Below are positions 21,441-30,874 of a stretch of 64,000 bases of DNA, in pieces. Source of the stretch: Pseudomonas japonica (lineage in GTDB: Bacteria; Pseudomonadota; Gammaproteobacteria; Pseudomonadales; Pseudomonadaceae); the NCBI RefSeq assembly GCF_900188455.1, contig NZ_FZOL01000012.1, forward strand, positions 62,001-126,000. The letters run 5' to 3'. Under the pieces are notes generated by a model. That model was not told where the DNA came from, did no database searches, and was given only the letters and a program-made list of their open reading frames with translations. Numbering within the stretch: position 1 is the stretch's first letter; every line of letters begins with the position of its first letter. The translations under genes were made by a program, and so were the position numbers.

Positions 21441-22122
21441 GTAATACCGTCGGTTTCCGGGCTGCCGGAAACGGCGTGCGGCACACACGACTTCTCACGG
21501 TCGGTGTCAGGTGCGTCAGGGGTGGCGGGGCCATCCCGTGTCCAGCGGGGTTCGGCTGACTGGTGACCAGTGCTGCCGAAGCCGCGACGACGCGTCCTGC
21601 TTGCTGTTGTGTCAAATGCACGTCAGTCAGGAGGAGGAATCAGCCTTCGTCCGTGGACGCCCGGGGGGCATCCTTGATCGAGAACGGGTCCGGTCGCTGG
21701 CCTGTGGCCGCGGGCTGGACGCAGTACTACACGGTCCGACGGTTGTGCATCTCCACCCTACACGTATCCCTGATAATCGGGTGCTGCCGCGCGCTGAATC
21801 CGCAACGGGTTGCATTTAGCGCCGGCTCGGTTCGGGAGCCCGCGCAGTTTTATGGCTGAGGCAGGTATTTCCGAAGTATTCGCCATGACTGCGTGAAAGC
21901 GCTGGCACTGGCAAAGAGTGGCATCGAAAAAAAACGGGGTGGGAGGGTCAAAAGCCGCTCTTGTTGTTTTTTATCGGTCTTCTCTCATCGGCGCTGGTGG
22001 CGATTCCAGGCAATTCTGTAAACTGGCGAAAACCCCGTCGGACGGCCTCGCGTCCTCGAGATTTGCGTAGGTCAGGACCGGCTTGAAGCCACTGGTCCGC
22101 TGGCCAGCCGCTTTTGGCGGCG
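21441..22122 (-). promoter_or_regulatory. Long rne 5' leader (about 680 nt), probable site of the rne-II motif
   Basis: No credible gene lies in the 745 bp between rne and rluC. A sigma70 promoter on the minus strand predicts a start near 22122, hence a very long leader. It includes a U8 run (21927-21934) preceded by ACCCCG (21935-21940), which can pair with CGGGGT at 22032-22037. Pseudomonas rne leaders are known to carry the conserved rne-II structure, and RNase E autoregulates by cutting its own leader. I could not fold the RNA, so the exact motif position is not given. Confidence 0.6.
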
Positions 22123-22128
22123 TTCGCG

Positions 22129-22157
22129 ACTATAGCAGCAATCATTAAGTGCTTCAA
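22129..22157 (-). promoter_or_regulatory. Predicted sigma70 promoter of rne
   Basis: Read on the minus strand, TTGAAG (22157-22152) and TATAGT (22134-22129) are separated by 17 bp, a close consensus match. The same six bases at 22152-22157 form the -35 candidate of rluC on the other strand. Confidence 0.7.
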
Positions 22158-22179
22158 ATCCATAAAAAATTGTTATGAT
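22152..22179 (+). promoter_or_regulatory. Predicted rluC promoter, possibly giving a leaderless mRNA
   Basis: CTTCAA (22152-22157), a 16-bp spacer and TATGAT (22174-22179) place the start site at about 22185-22187, on the rluC ATG (22186). No Shine-Dalgarno sequence precedes that ATG. Confidence 0.5.
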
Positions 22180-22185
22180 TCGCAA

Positions 22186-23142
22186 ATGACGACCAATACC
22201 CCTCCGACTTCCAGTGTCCAACTGATCGAAGTCCCGCCGGAACTTGCCGGCCAGCGTATCGACAACTTCCTTGTCAATGTCCTCAAGGGTGTTCCCAAGG
22301 CCTTGATTTATCGCATTTTGCGCAAGGGTGAAGTGCGGGTTAACAAAGGCCGTATCAAACCCGAGTACAAGATCCAGGCCGGCGACGTTGTGCGCGTCCC
22401 GCCCGTTCGTCTACCTGAACGCGACGAACCGGTTCCGGTGGCCCAGGGGCTGTTGCAGCGCCTGGAAGCGGCGATTGTCTACGAAGACAAGGCGCTCATC
22501 GTGCTGAACAAGCCGGCGGGTATCGCGGTGCACGGCGGCAGCGGCCTGAGCTTTGGCGTGATCGAGGCGTTTCGCCAGTTGCGTCCGGACGCGAAGGAGC
22601 TGGAGCTGGTGCATCGCCTCGATCGCGACACCTCCGGTCTGCTGATGATCGCCAAGAAGCGCAGCATGCTCCGTCACCTGCACACCGCCCTGCGTGGTGA
22701 TGGTGTCGACAAGCGCTACATGGCACTGGTTCGTGGGCACTGGGCGACCGCCAAGAAGCAGATCAACGCGCCGCTGCTCAAGAGCAACCTGCGCTCCGGC
22801 GAGCGCATGGTCGAGGTCAACGACGAGGGCAAGGAGGCGCTGACGGTGTTCCGCGTGCTGCGTCGCTTCGGTGATTTCGCCACCATGGTCGAGGCTCGCC
22901 CGATCACCGGACGTACCCACCAGATTCGTGTGCATGCCCTGCACGCCGGGCATTCCATTGCCGGCGACAGCAAGTACGGTGACGAGGATTTCACTCGCGA
23001 GATTCGCGAGTTGGGCGGCAAGCGTCTGTTCCTGCACGCCTATGCCCTGACCGTGCCGCTGCCGGATGGCGGTGAGCTGAAGCTCGAGGCACCGGTCGAT
23101 GAAATGTGGGCCCAGACCGTGGAGCGCCTGAGTGCAACGTGA
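22186..23142 (+). CDS. rluC: 23S rRNA pseudouridine(955/2504/2580) synthase
   Basis: The 318-residue enzyme isomerises three uridines of 23S rRNA. An N-terminal S4 domain (about 20-85) precedes the RluA-type catalytic domain, whose motif [12 protein letters not shown] near 142-153 contains the catalytic aspartate; GRTHQIRVH follows near 245. The start fits the S4 domain but lacks a ribosome-binding site. It overlaps the downstream HAD gene by 11 bases. Divergent rluC/rne is the normal arrangement. Confidence 0.95.
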   Translation: MTTNTPPTSSVQLIEVPPELAGQRIDNFLVNVLKGVPKALIYRILRKGEVRVNKGRIKPEYKIQAGDVVRVPPVRLPERDEPVPVAQGLLQRLEAAIVYEDKALIVLNKPAGIAVHGGSGLSFGVIEAFRQLRPDAKELELVHRLDRDTSGLLMIAKKRSMLRHLHTALRGDGVDKRYMALVRGHWATAKKQINAPLLKSNLRSGERMVEVNDEGKEALTVFRVLRRFGDFATMVEARPITGRTHQIRVHALHAGHSIAGDSKYGDEDFTREIRELGGKRLFLHAYALTVPLPDGGELKLEAPVDEMWAQTVERLSAT

Positions 23143-23809
23143 TTACGATCTGCTGATCTTCGATTGGGACGGCACCCTGGCCGATTCCATCGGTCGCATC
23201 GTCGAGGCGATGCACGGTGCGTCCGAGCGTGCCGGTTACCCGCTGTGCAGTGAAGATGCGGTCAAGGGCATCATCGGGCTGGCCCTGCCGGAAGCGATCA
23301 GCGTGTTGTATCCGCGGTTGGACGAAGCCGAAGTCATGGCCTTCCGCCAACACTACGCCGATATCTACATGGCCCTGGACGACCAGCCTTCGCCGCTGTT
23401 CCCGGGTGTGTTCGAGGCGCTGGACGCCTTCCGTGCCGAGGGCTACCGTCTGGCGGTGGCCACCGGCAAGGCCCGGCGTGGGCTGGATCGTGTGCTGCGC
23501 GCCAATGGCTGGGAAAACTTCTTCGATATCACCCGTGCTGCCGACGAAAGCCGCGGCAAGCCGCATCCGCTGATGCTGGAGGAAATTCTCGCGCACTGTC
23601 AGGTACCAGCCTCGCGGGCGCTGATGGTGGGTGATTCGGCGTTCGACCTGATCATGGCGAACAACGCCGGGATGCATTCGGTGGCGGTGGGTTATGGTGC
23701 GATGTCGCTGGAGGCGTTGAGCGTTCATCGGCCACGGTTGTCTATCGATCACTTTTCACAGTTGCAGGCCTGGCTCGAACGGGCGGCTGCACCGGTATTT
23801 CCAGGGTAG
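23132..23809 (+). CDS. HAD-family hydrolase, phosphoglycolate-phosphatase-like
   Basis: The 225-residue protein has all HAD motifs: nucleophile loop [10 protein letters not shown] with Asp11 and Asp13, motif II ATGKAR, motif III lysine in GKPHPLM and motif IV VGDSAFD. An alpha-helical cap lies at about 20-90 (C1 type, as in Gph). It hydrolyses a small phosphate ester; the substrate is not evident. The GTG start lies inside the 3' end of rluC, which implies coupling. Confidence 0.9.
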   Translation: MQRDYDLLIFDWDGTLADSIGRIVEAMHGASERAGYPLCSEDAVKGIIGLALPEAISVLYPRLDEAEVMAFRQHYADIYMALDDQPSPLFPGVFEALDAFRAEGYRLAVATGKARRGLDRVLRANGWENFFDITRAADESRGKPHPLMLEEILAHCQVPASRALMVGDSAFDLIMANNAGMHSVAVGYGAMSLEALSVHRPRLSIDHFSQLQAWLERAAAPVFPG

Positions 23810-23816
23810 GTAAAAC

Positions 23817-24800
23817 ATGGTCGATGAGTGGAAGGCGCCCCGCGAAGAGAAGAACGAAGAGCAGAAGAGCTGGCAATTGCTGGAAAAGACCCTGCTGGCC
23901 AGTGTCCAGGAGCAGCGTCGGGCGCGGCGCTGGGGGATCTTCTTCAAGCTGCTGACGTTCTTCTATCTGTTCGGCATCCTGTTCCTGTTCTCGCCGTTGG
24001 CGAAGATGGAGGCGGGTGCGGTCGGCGGGAGCGGGCACACGGCCCTGGTCGAGGTCCGCGGCGTGATCGCCGACAAGGAAGAGGCCAGTGCCGACAACAT
24101 CATCGGCAGCATGCGTGCGGCGTTCAAGGATCCCAAGACCAAGGCCGTGGTCCTGCGCATCAACAGTCCTGGCGGCAGTCCGGTCCAGGCGGGTTATGTG
24201 TATGACGAGATCCGCCGCCTGCGCGCTGAGTATCCGGAGATCAAGCTGTACGCGGTGATTACCGATCTCGGTGCGTCCGGTGCCTACTACATCGCCAGCG
24301 CGGCGGACCGGATCTATGCCGACAAGGCCAGTCTGGTGGGTTCCATCGGCGTCACTGCGGCGGGTTACGGCTTTGTCGGCACCATGGAGAAGCTGGGTGT
24401 CGAGCGCCGCAGCTATACGGCGGGTGAGCACAAGTCCTTCCTTGATCCCTTCCAGCCGGAGAAGCCGGAAGAAACCCGCTTCTGGCAGCAGGTGCTGGAA
24501 ACCACCCACAAGCAGTTCATCGCCAGCGTGAAGCAGGGGCGTGGCGAGCGGCTGAAGGACAAGGAGCATCCCGAGCTGTTCAGCGGGTTGATCTGGTCTG
24601 GCGAGCAGGCTGTCGACCTGGGGTTGGTGGATGCCCTGGGTAGCGCCGGTTACGTGGCGCGGGAAGTGGTGGGCGAGAAAGATCTGGTGGACTTCACTAT
24701 CGAGGAGTCGCCGTTCGATCGCTTCTCCAAGCGCCTTGGTGCCAGTGTCGCCGAGCATCTGGCGATGTGGATGGGCTTCCAGGGGCCGACCCTGCGCTGA
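23817..24800 (+). CDS. sppA: Signal peptide peptidase SppA, short form
   Basis: The 327-residue inner-membrane serine protease degrades cleaved signal peptides. One membrane segment lies near residues 42-62 (FFKLLTFFYLFGILFLFSPL), with the protease domain outside. Catalytic serine is in DLGASGAYYIAS near 155, and the catalytic lysine in YADKASLVGSIG near 176. It is half the length of E. coli SppA (one protease unit), as in Bacillus. It lies seven bases after the HAD gene and is followed by a terminator. Confidence 0.93.
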   Translation: MVDEWKAPREEKNEEQKSWQLLEKTLLASVQEQRRARRWGIFFKLLTFFYLFGILFLFSPLAKMEAGAVGGSGHTALVEVRGVIADKEEASADNIIGSMRAAFKDPKTKAVVLRINSPGGSPVQAGYVYDEIRRLRAEYPEIKLYAVITDLGASGAYYIASAADRIYADKASLVGSIGVTAAGYGFVGTMEKLGVERRSYTAGEHKSFLDPFQPEKPEETRFWQQVLETTHKQFIASVKQGRGERLKDKEHPELFSGLIWSGEQAVDLGLVDALGSAGYVAREVVGEKDLVDFTIEESPFDRFSKRLGASVAEHLAMWMGFQGPTLR

Positions 24801-24818
24801 TAGTCGTTGTCACTGGGA

Positions 24819-24846
24819 AAGCCGACCTCGTGGGTCGGCTTTTTTG
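24819..24846 (+). terminator. Intrinsic terminator after sppA
   Basis: AAGCCGACC/GGGTCGGCTT forms a stem around TCGT and is followed by six T. It ends the rluC-HAD-sppA transcript just before the convergent maf gene. Confidence 0.9.
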
Positions 24847-24858
24847 TTGGCGTTGGGC

Positions 24859-25437
24859 TCAGGGAACGCTGATGCCTTCCTTTATTAGCATGTCCACCAG
24901 GCGGATCAGTGGCAGGCCGATCAGGCTGGTGGCGTCGCAGCCATGGGTGCTCTGGAACAGGCTGACGCCGAGGCCTTCGCATTTGAAGCTGCCGGCGCAG
25001 TCGTAGGGTTGTTCGAGGTGCAGGTAGCGCTCGATGCGTGGCAGGTCGAGATCGCGCATGTGCACGCTGAATGGCACGCAATCCACCTGGCATTCACCCG
25101 TCGCGCTGTTGAGCAGGGCGACGCCGGTGAGGAAGGTGACGTGATTGCCGCTGGCGGCCAGCAGTTGCTCGCAGGCCTTGGCGAAGGTGTGCGGCTTGCC
25201 GAGTATCTGCTCGCCGAGCACTGCGACCTGGTCGGAGCCAATGATCAGGTGGGCGGGATAGCGATCCGCCAGGGCGAGGGCTTTTCCCCGGGCCAGGCGC
25301 TTGACCAGGTCGATCGCGGGCTCGTCGACCAGGCGCCGTTCGTCGATATCCGGCGAAGCCCAATCGAATGGCAGGTGCAGGCGCGTCAGCAGTTCGCGCC
25401 GGTAGGGGGAGCTGGAAGCCAGGATCAGCGGTAGCAT
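24859..25437 (-). CDS. yceF: Maf-family nucleotide pyrophosphatase (YceF type)
   Basis: The 192-residue protein begins LILASSSPYRRELL, the Maf phosphate-binding loop, and has the catalytic aspartate in GSDQVAVL near 68-75 and the lysine/arginine loop KPHTFAKA. Its position beside yceD-rpmF-plsX is that of E. coli YceF, which hydrolyses 7-methyl-GTP and prevents its misincorporation into RNA. It is divergent from yceD. Confidence 0.9.
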   Translation of the reverse strand: MLPLILASSSPYRRELLTRLHLPFDWASPDIDERRLVDEPAIDLVKRLARGKALALADRYPAHLIIGSDQVAVLGEQILGKPHTFAKACEQLLAASGNHVTFLTGVALLNSATGECQVDCVPFSVHMRDLDLPRIERYLHLEQPYDCAGSFKCEGLGVSLFQSTHGCDATSLIGLPLIRLVDMLIKEGISVP

Positions 25438-25495
25438 GAGGTACTCCAGTGCAGGTTCGTCGATTCTAACATGCTGGATCTCGGCGGAATTTCCT

Positions 25496-25524
25496 TTGAC
25501 AGAGGCGGGGGGCATCCCTAGAAT
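25496..25524 (+). promoter_or_regulatory. Sigma70 promoter of yceD-rpmF-plsX
   Basis: A perfect TTGACA (25496-25501) and TAGAAT (25519-25524) are separated by 17 bp. The -10 element is ten bases before the yceD ATG, so the leader would be very short. Confidence 0.88.
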
Positions 25525-25533
25525 GCTGCGCCT

Positions 25534-26061
25534 ATGTTGAATGACCCGATTCCACCTCACGTTGACCCGCGCAAATTGGCCGATCGTGGCGTTTCCATCG
25601 AAGGAAGCGTACCGCTCGCCGATTTGGAGAGACTCTGCGACCCGCTTTCCGACAATGTCGGTACGGTGCAGGCCAAATTCGATTTTGAACGAGACGAGCA
25701 AGGTACGGTGGTTTTCCACACCGATCTGAATGTCGACGTCAAGATGGTTTGCCAGCGTTGTCTTGAGCTGGTCACCCTGCCGATCCATAGCGAATGTACT
25801 TACGCCGTGGTGAAGGAGGGTGCGAATACCCAGTCGTTACCGAAAGGTTATGACGTGCTGGAACTGGGCGAGGATCCTTTGGATCTGCAGGCATTGGTCG
25901 AGGAGGAGCTGTTGCTCGCCTTGCCCATCGTGCCTGCTCATCATCCGGAAGAATGCCAGCAGCCGGCGGGCGCCGATGAGCCCGAACCGAGCGAGGACGA
26001 GGTAAAGCGGTCCAACCCGTTCAGTGTATTGGCGCAGTTAAAGCGTGACCCAAACGTTTAG
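25534..26061 (+). CDS. yceD: YceD/DUF177 protein, 23S rRNA accumulation factor
   Basis: The 175-residue acidic protein carries CQRCLELV near residues 73-80, the CxxC core of DUF177. In E. coli and plants, family members are needed for normal 23S rRNA levels. It is the first gene of yceD-rpmF-plsX, separated by 13 bases from rpmF. Confidence 0.93.
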   Translation: MLNDPIPPHVDPRKLADRGVSIEGSVPLADLERLCDPLSDNVGTVQAKFDFERDEQGTVVFHTDLNVDVKMVCQRCLELVTLPIHSECTYAVVKEGANTQSLPKGYDVLELGEDPLDLQALVEEELLLALPIVPAHHPEECQQPAGADEPEPSEDEVKRSNPFSVLAQLKRDPNV

Positions 26062-26074
26062 GAGTTAATCAATT

Positions 26075-26257
26075 ATGGCTGTTCAGCAGAACAAAAAATC
26101 CCGCTCTGCCCGTGACATGCGCCGTTCGCACGATGCCCTCGAAGCCAACGCCCTGTCCGTAGAGAAAACCACCGGTGAAGTTCACCTGCGTCACCACGTT
26201 TCGCCAGAAGGCGTATACCGTGGCCGTAAAGTGATCGACAAGGGCGCCGACGAGTAA
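26075..26257 (+). CDS. rpmF: 50S ribosomal protein L32
   Basis: This 60-residue basic protein begins [17 protein letters not shown] and ends with [15 protein letters not shown], the L32 pattern. The cysteine pair found in zinc-binding L32 forms is absent, so it is the C- type. TAGGAG precedes the ATG. Co-transcription with plsX links ribosome and lipid synthesis. Confidence 0.98.
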   Translation: MAVQQNKKSRSARDMRRSHDALEANALSVEKTTGEVHLRHHVSPEGVYRGRKVIDKGADE

Positions 26258-26260
26258 TCC

Positions 26261-27271
26261 TTGTCCGCTCAGATCATTGCGATCGACGCAATGGGCGGGG
26301 ACTTCGGTCCCCGCAGCATTGTCCAGGCAAGCCTTGCTTGTCTCTCGGCTACTCCCTCGCTTCACCTGACCCTCGTCGGTCAATCCTCCCTCCTTGAAGA
26401 TCTGATCGCTGGCCAGTCGGCTGCGGATCGCGCACGCCTGCAGATCGTTGCGGCGAGCGAAGTGATCGGCATGGACGAGAGGCCGTCCCAGGCGTTGCGT
26501 GGCAAGCCCGATTCGTCGATGCGCGTGGCGCTCGAATTATTGCGTGATGGCAAGGTTCAGGCCTGTGTCAGTGCCGGCAACACCGGCGCGCTGATGGCGT
26601 TGTCTCGTTACGTGCTCAAGACCCTGCCTGGCATCGATCGTCCGGCGATGGTGGCGGCGATCCCGACCCAGCGCGGTTACTGCCAGTTGCTCGATCTCGG
26701 CGCCAATGTCGATTGCAGTGCCGAGCATCTGTACCAGTTCGCCGTGATGGGCTCGGTGGCGGCCCAGGCCCTGGGGATTTCCCGGCCGCGGGTGGCATTG
26801 CTCAACGTCGGTACCGAAGACATCAAGGGCAACCAGCAGGTCAAGCTGGCGGCCAGTCTGTTGCAGCAGGCCCGCGGCCTCAACTATATCGGCTTTGTCG
26901 AGGGCGACGGCCTGTACCGCGGCGAAGCGGACGTGGTGGTGTGCGACGGTTTTGTTGGCAACATCCTGCTCAAGTCCAGTGAAGGCCTGGCCACCATGAT
27001 CGGTGCCCGCATCGAGGCGCTGTTCCGTAGCAGTGTCGCTTCGCGCCTGGTCGGCGCGATGGCCATGCCGCTGCTGCGGCGCCTGCAGGCCGATCTGGCG
27101 CCGGCGCGACACAATGGCGCGAGTTTCCTCGGCCTGCAGGGTATCGTCATAAAGAGCCACGGTTCCGCCGGGGTGCAGGGCTTCCAGAGTGCGATTCAGC
27201 GTGCGCTCATCGAAATCCAGGAAAACCTCCCCGAGCGTTTGCACGGCCGGCTGGAGGATCTGTTGCTTTAG
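26261..27271 (+). CDS. plsX: Phosphate acyltransferase PlsX
   Basis: The 336-residue enzyme makes acyl-phosphate from acyl-ACP for phospholipid synthesis. It begins [14 protein letters not shown] and has [12 protein letters not shown] and [13 protein letters not shown], all diagnostic of PlsX. The start is TTG at 26261, four bases after the rpmF stop; no upstream ATG fits because the reading frame would enter rpmF, so coupled re-initiation is likely. Confidence 0.94.
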   Translation: MSAQIIAIDAMGGDFGPRSIVQASLACLSATPSLHLTLVGQSSLLEDLIAGQSAADRARLQIVAASEVIGMDERPSQALRGKPDSSMRVALELLRDGKVQACVSAGNTGALMALSRYVLKTLPGIDRPAMVAAIPTQRGYCQLLDLGANVDCSAEHLYQFAVMGSVAAQALGISRPRVALLNVGTEDIKGNQQVKLAASLLQQARGLNYIGFVEGDGLYRGEADVVVCDGFVGNILLKSSEGLATMIGARIEALFRSSVASRLVGAMAMPLLRRLQADLAPARHNGASFLGLQGIVIKSHGSAGVQGFQSAIQRALIEIQENLPERLHGRLEDLLL

Positions 27272-27341
27272 GCATATTCGCCAGGAAATGGTTAAATGTG
27301 ACCGCTTGGTTTTCGTGACCATCCAAACTTTCGGTTTTCTT

Positions 27342-27363
27342 GTGTCCAGCTGCGGCTGGACAC
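27342..27363 (+). terminator. Hairpin between plsX and fabD, possible attenuator
   Basis: GTGTCCAGC/GCTGGACAC pairs perfectly over nine bases around TGCG and is followed only by TCATTTT. The T-run is too short for a strong terminator, so partial attenuation or 3'-end protection is more likely. Confidence 0.5.
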
Positions 27364-27399
27364 TCATTTTCGACGACAAGATCACTAGGGGCTTGTTCA

Positions 27400-28338
27400 A
27401 TGTCTGCATCCCTCGCATTCGTCTTTCCTGGTCAAGGTTCGCAGTCTCTCGGCATGCTCGCCGAGCTGGGCACCCAGCATCAGCTGGTCATCGACACCTT
27501 CAGCGAGGCCTCCGAGGCTCTGGGCTACGACCTCTGGGCGCTGATCCAGAACGGTCCGGAAGAGCAACTCAACCAGACCGACAAAACCCAGCCTGCCATC
27601 CTCACCGCCTCGATCGCCCTGTGGCGCCTGTGGCTGGCCGAAGGTGGCGCGCGTCCGGCATTCGTTTCCGGGCATAGCCTGGGCGAGTACAGCGCGCTGG
27701 TCGCTGCCGGCAGCCTGAGCCTGGCTGACGCGGTCAAGCTGGTCGAGCGTCGTGGCCAACTGATGCAGGAAGCCGTGCCGGCCGGTCAGGGCGCCATGGC
27801 GGCCATCCTTGGCCTGGACGATGCCGATGTCGTCGCCATTTGTGCCGAAGCGGCACAGGGCGATGTGGTCAGCGCGGTCAACTTCAACTCTCCGGGCCAG
27901 GTGGTCATTGCCGGCGCCAAGGCCGCGGTCGAACGCGCCATCGAAGGTTGCAAGGCCCGTGGTGCCAAGCGTGCCCTGCCGTTGCCAGTCAGTGTTCCAT
28001 CGCACTGCGAACTGATGCGTCCGGCCGCCGAGCGTTTTGCTGATTCGGTCAATGCCATCGAGTGGAAGGCTCCGGAAATCCCGGTGGTACAGAATGTCAG
28101 CGCAGCGGTGCCCGCCGATCTGGATACCCTCAAGCGCGACCTGCTGGAGCAGCTGTACAAGCCGGTTCGCTGGGTCGAGTGCGTGCAGGCCCTGGCTGCC
28201 CAGGGCGCGGTGCAACTGGTCGAGTGCGGTCCGGGCAAGGTCCTGGCCGGTCTGAACAAGCGTTGTGCCGATGGCGTGACCACCTACAATCTCAACACCC
28301 CGGATGCCGTCGCCGCCGCGCGCGCGGCGTTGGCTTAA
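27400..28338 (+). CDS. fabD: Malonyl-CoA:ACP transacylase
   Basis: The 312-residue enzyme loads malonate onto ACP for fatty-acid synthesis. It begins LAFVFPGQGSQSLGML, has the nucleophile serine in GHSLGEYSALV near 92 and catalytic histidine in VPSHCELM near 201. It is followed 14 bases later by fabG, and the 128-base gap before it allows a separate promoter. Confidence 0.97.
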   Translation: MSASLAFVFPGQGSQSLGMLAELGTQHQLVIDTFSEASEALGYDLWALIQNGPEEQLNQTDKTQPAILTASIALWRLWLAEGGARPAFVSGHSLGEYSALVAAGSLSLADAVKLVERRGQLMQEAVPAGQGAMAAILGLDDADVVAICAEAAQGDVVSAVNFNSPGQVVIAGAKAAVERAIEGCKARGAKRALPLPVSVPSHCELMRPAAERFADSVNAIEWKAPEIPVVQNVSAAVPADLDTLKRDLLEQLYKPVRWVECVQALAAQGAVQLVECGPGKVLAGLNKRCADGVTTYNLNTPDAVAAARAALA

Positions 28339-28352
28339 TTAGGAGAGCTTGC

Positions 28353-29093
28353 ATGAGTCTGCAAGGTAAAGTTGCACTGGTCACCGGCGCCAGCCGTGGC
28401 ATCGGTCAGGCCATTGCCCTGGAGCTGGGTCGTCTGGGCGCGACCGTGATCGGTACCGCCACATCCGCTTCGGGCGCCGAGCGTATCGCCGCGACCCTGA
28501 AGGAGCATGGTATCGCCGGTACCGGCCTGGAACTGAACGTGACCAGCGACGAGTCGGTGACCGCGGTGCTGGCTGCCATTCAGGAGCAATTCGGTGCGCC
28601 GGCGATCCTGGTCAACAACGCCGGCATCACGCGTGACACCCTGATGATGCGCATGAAGGATGATGAGTGGTTCGATGTCATCGACACCAACCTCAACAGC
28701 CTCTACCGTCTGTCCAAGGGTGTGCTGCGCGGCATGACCAAGGCACGCTGGGGCCGTATCATCAGCATCGGCTCGGTGGTCGGTGCCATGGGTAACGCGG
28801 GTCAGGTCAACTACGCCGCCGCCAAGGCCGGTCTGGAAGGTTTCAGTCGCGCACTGGCCCGTGAAGTGGGCTCCCGTGCCATTACGGTGAACGCGGTCGC
28901 TCCAGGTTTTATCGACACCGATATGACCCGCGAGCTGCCTGAAGCGCATCGTGAATCGCTGCAGACGCAAATTCCGCTGGGCCGTCTGGGTCAGGCCGAT
29001 GAGATCGCGAAAGTGGTCGCATTCCTGGCATCCGACGGTGCGGCATACGTAACCGGCGCCACCATTCCGGTCAACGGCGGGATGTACATGTAG
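28353..29093 (+). CDS. fabG: 3-oxoacyl-ACP reductase
   Basis: The 246-residue short-chain dehydrogenase reduces beta-ketoacyl-ACP with NADPH. The cofactor motif is TGASRGIGQ near 12-20, and the catalytic triad residues are in IGSVVGAMGNAGQVNYAAAK near 137-156 (Ser, Tyr, Lys). AGGAGA precedes the ATG by six bases. Confidence 0.97.
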   Translation: MSLQGKVALVTGASRGIGQAIALELGRLGATVIGTATSASGAERIAATLKEHGIAGTGLELNVTSDESVTAVLAAIQEQFGAPAILVNNAGITRDTLMMRMKDDEWFDVIDTNLNSLYRLSKGVLRGMTKARWGRIISIGSVVGAMGNAGQVNYAAAKAGLEGFSRALAREVGSRAITVNAVAPGFIDTDMTRELPEAHRESLQTQIPLGRLGQADEIAKVVAFLASDGAAYVTGATIPVNGGMYM

Positions 29094-29288
29094 TCAAATG
29101 TGACGGATTGTTTTAAAAAAATGTCATACGTGCTGACTAAAATCCGTTATAAAGCTGCAATCTAATTCCAGGGGAGTCGGCGGGTGCTGTGGGGAAGGAT
29201 GCGTTGAGCTTGAAATGCAGACGCCTTTCTATAAACTTACACACCGGCCAGCTGCCTGACATATGTCCATTAGGAGTGAAAACAAGGT

Positions 29289-29525
29289 ATGAGCACCATC
29301 GAAGAACGCGTCAAGAAAATCGTTGCCGAGCAACTGGGCGTCAAGGAAGAAGAAGTGAAGAACGAGTCTTCGTTCGTTGACGATCTGGGTGCCGATTCCC
29401 TTGACACCGTTGAGCTGGTGATGGCTCTGGAAGAGGAATTCGAAACCGAGATTCCTGACGAAGAAGCCGAGAAGATCACTACTGTTCAAGCTGCTATCGA
29501 CTACGTCAACGCCCACCAGGGCTAA
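29289..29525 (+). CDS. acpP: Acyl carrier protein
   Basis: This 78-residue, very acidic protein has the phosphopantetheine site serine in [11 protein letters not shown] at about residue 37. It carries the growing chain for all Fab enzymes encoded around it. The 195-bp gap before it holds two TATAAA hexamers (29148, 29230), but neither has a convincing -35 element at a normal distance. TTAGGAG precedes the start. Confidence 0.99.
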   Translation: MSTIEERVKKIVAEQLGVKEEEVKNESSFVDDLGADSLDTVELVMALEEEFETEIPDEEAEKITTVQAAIDYVNAHQG

Positions 29526-29553
29526 GACTTCATAGTCGTCGCTTCTTGTCAGG

Positions 29554-29590
29554 GAAAAACCGCACTGCCTTTGCCGGCGTGCGGTTTTTC
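29554..29590 (+). terminator. Intrinsic terminator or attenuator after acpP
   Basis: GAAAAACCGCAC pairs with GTGCGGTTTTTC around a TGCCTTTGCCGGC loop and is followed by TTT. It probably lets acpP be made in large excess over fabF downstream. Confidence 0.85.
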
Positions 29591-29629
29591 TTTGCAAGAG
29601 ATGTAGACATATAGAATAAGGAGAGCGCT

Positions 29630-30874
29630 GTGTCGCGTAGACGCGTCGTGGTCACCGGTATGGGTATGCTGTCGCCACTGGGTACCGATGTGCCGAGTAG
29701 TTGGCAGGGCATTCTGGCTGGCCGCAGTGGCATCGGTCTGATCGAGCATACGGACCTTTCTGCCTACTCCACCCGTTTTGGCGGCTCGGTCAAGGGCTTC
29801 GAGGTCGAGCAGTATCTGTCGGTCAAGGAAGCTCGCAAGCTCGATTTGTTCATCCAGTACGGCCTGGCGGCCGGTTTTCAGGCGGTGCGCAATGCCGGCC
29901 TGGAAGTCACCGATGCCAACCGCGAGCGTATCGGCGTTGCCATGGGCTCGGGTATTGGCGGCCTGACCAATATCGAAGAAACCAGCCGTACCCTTCACGA
30001 GCAGGGGCCGCGGCGTATTTCGCCGTTCTTCGTGCCAGGTTCGATCATCAACATGATTTCCGGTTTCCTGTCCATCCACCTGGGCGTACAGGGACCGAAC
30101 TATGCCATCGCCACCGCCTGTACCACCGGTACCCACTGTATCGGTATGGCGGCGCGCAACATTGCTTTCGGCGAAGCCGACGTGATGATCGCCGGCGGTG
30201 CGGAAATGGCCGCCTGTGGTCTGGGCATGGGTGGTTTCGGCGCATCCCGCGCGCTGTCGACCCGCAATGACGACCCGACCCGTGCCAGTCGTCCATGGGA
30301 CAAGGGGCGTGATGGCTTCGTGCTGTCCGACGGCTCCGGTGCCCTGGTCCTGGAAGAGTTGGAGCACGCCAAGGCTCGTGGCGCGACCATCTATGCCGAA
30401 CTGGTCGGTTTCGGCATGAGTGGAGATGCCTATCACATGACCTCGCCTCCCGAGGATGGTGCCGGCGCAGCGCGCTGCATGGCCAATGCCTTGCGTGACG
30501 CGAAGATCGACCCGAGTCAGGTGAGCTACATCAACGCTCATGGCACCTCGACCCCGGCGGGTGACCTGGCGGAAGTTGCCGCGGTCAAGTCGGTGTTCGG
30601 CGAGCATGCCTACAAGCTGGCGGTCAGTTCGACCAAGTCCATGACCGGTCACCTGCTGGGTGCGGCAGGCGCGGTGGAGGCGATCTTCAGCGTCCTGGCG
30701 ATCAACAGTCAGGTGGCGCCACCCACCATCAACCTCGACGAACCCGATGTTGGCTGTGATCTGGACTTCGTCGCTCATGAGGCGCGCAACATGCCGATCG
30801 ATGTCGTACTGTCGAACTCGTTCGGCTTCGGCGGCACCAACGGTTCGCTGGTGTTCCGTCGGTTCGTCGGCTGA
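29630..30874 (+). CDS. fabF: 3-oxoacyl-ACP synthase II
   Basis: The 414-residue condensing enzyme extends acyl-ACP with malonyl-ACP. The catalytic cysteine is in TACTTGTHC near residue 164, and the two histidines are in [11 protein letters not shown] near 304 and [10 protein letters not shown] near 341. The GTG start at 29630 follows AAGGAGAG. It overlaps pabC by one base. Confidence 0.96.
   Translation: MSRRRVVVTGMGMLSPLGTDVPSSWQGILAGRSGIGLIEHTDLSAYSTRFGGSVKGFEVEQYLSVKEARKLDLFIQYGLAAGFQAVRNAGLEVTDANRERIGVAMGSGIGGLTNIEETSRTLHEQGPRRISPFFVPGSIINMISGFLSIHLGVQGPNYAIATACTTGTHCIGMAARNIAFGEADVMIAGGAEMAACGLGMGGFGASRALSTRNDDPTRASRPWDKGRDGFVLSDGSGALVLEELEHAKARGATIYAELVGFGMSGDAYHMTSPPEDGAGAARCMANALRDAKIDPSQVSYINAHGTSTPAGDLAEVAAVKSVFGEHAYKLAVSSTKSMTGHLLGAAGAVEAIFSVLAINSQVAPPTINLDEPDVGCDLDFVAHEARNMPIDVVLSNSFGFGGTNGSLVFRRFVG

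Noticed and set aside
18267..21566. Open frame of about 1099 codons on the plus strand opposite rne
   Set aside because: It mirrors the rne codon pattern in a high-GC genome, has a low-complexity composition without domains, and rne is unmistakable on the other strand.
21511..21859. Open frames of about 100 codons between rne and rluC
   Set aside because: No ribosome site, no conserved motif, and the interval is the predicted rne leader on the other strand.
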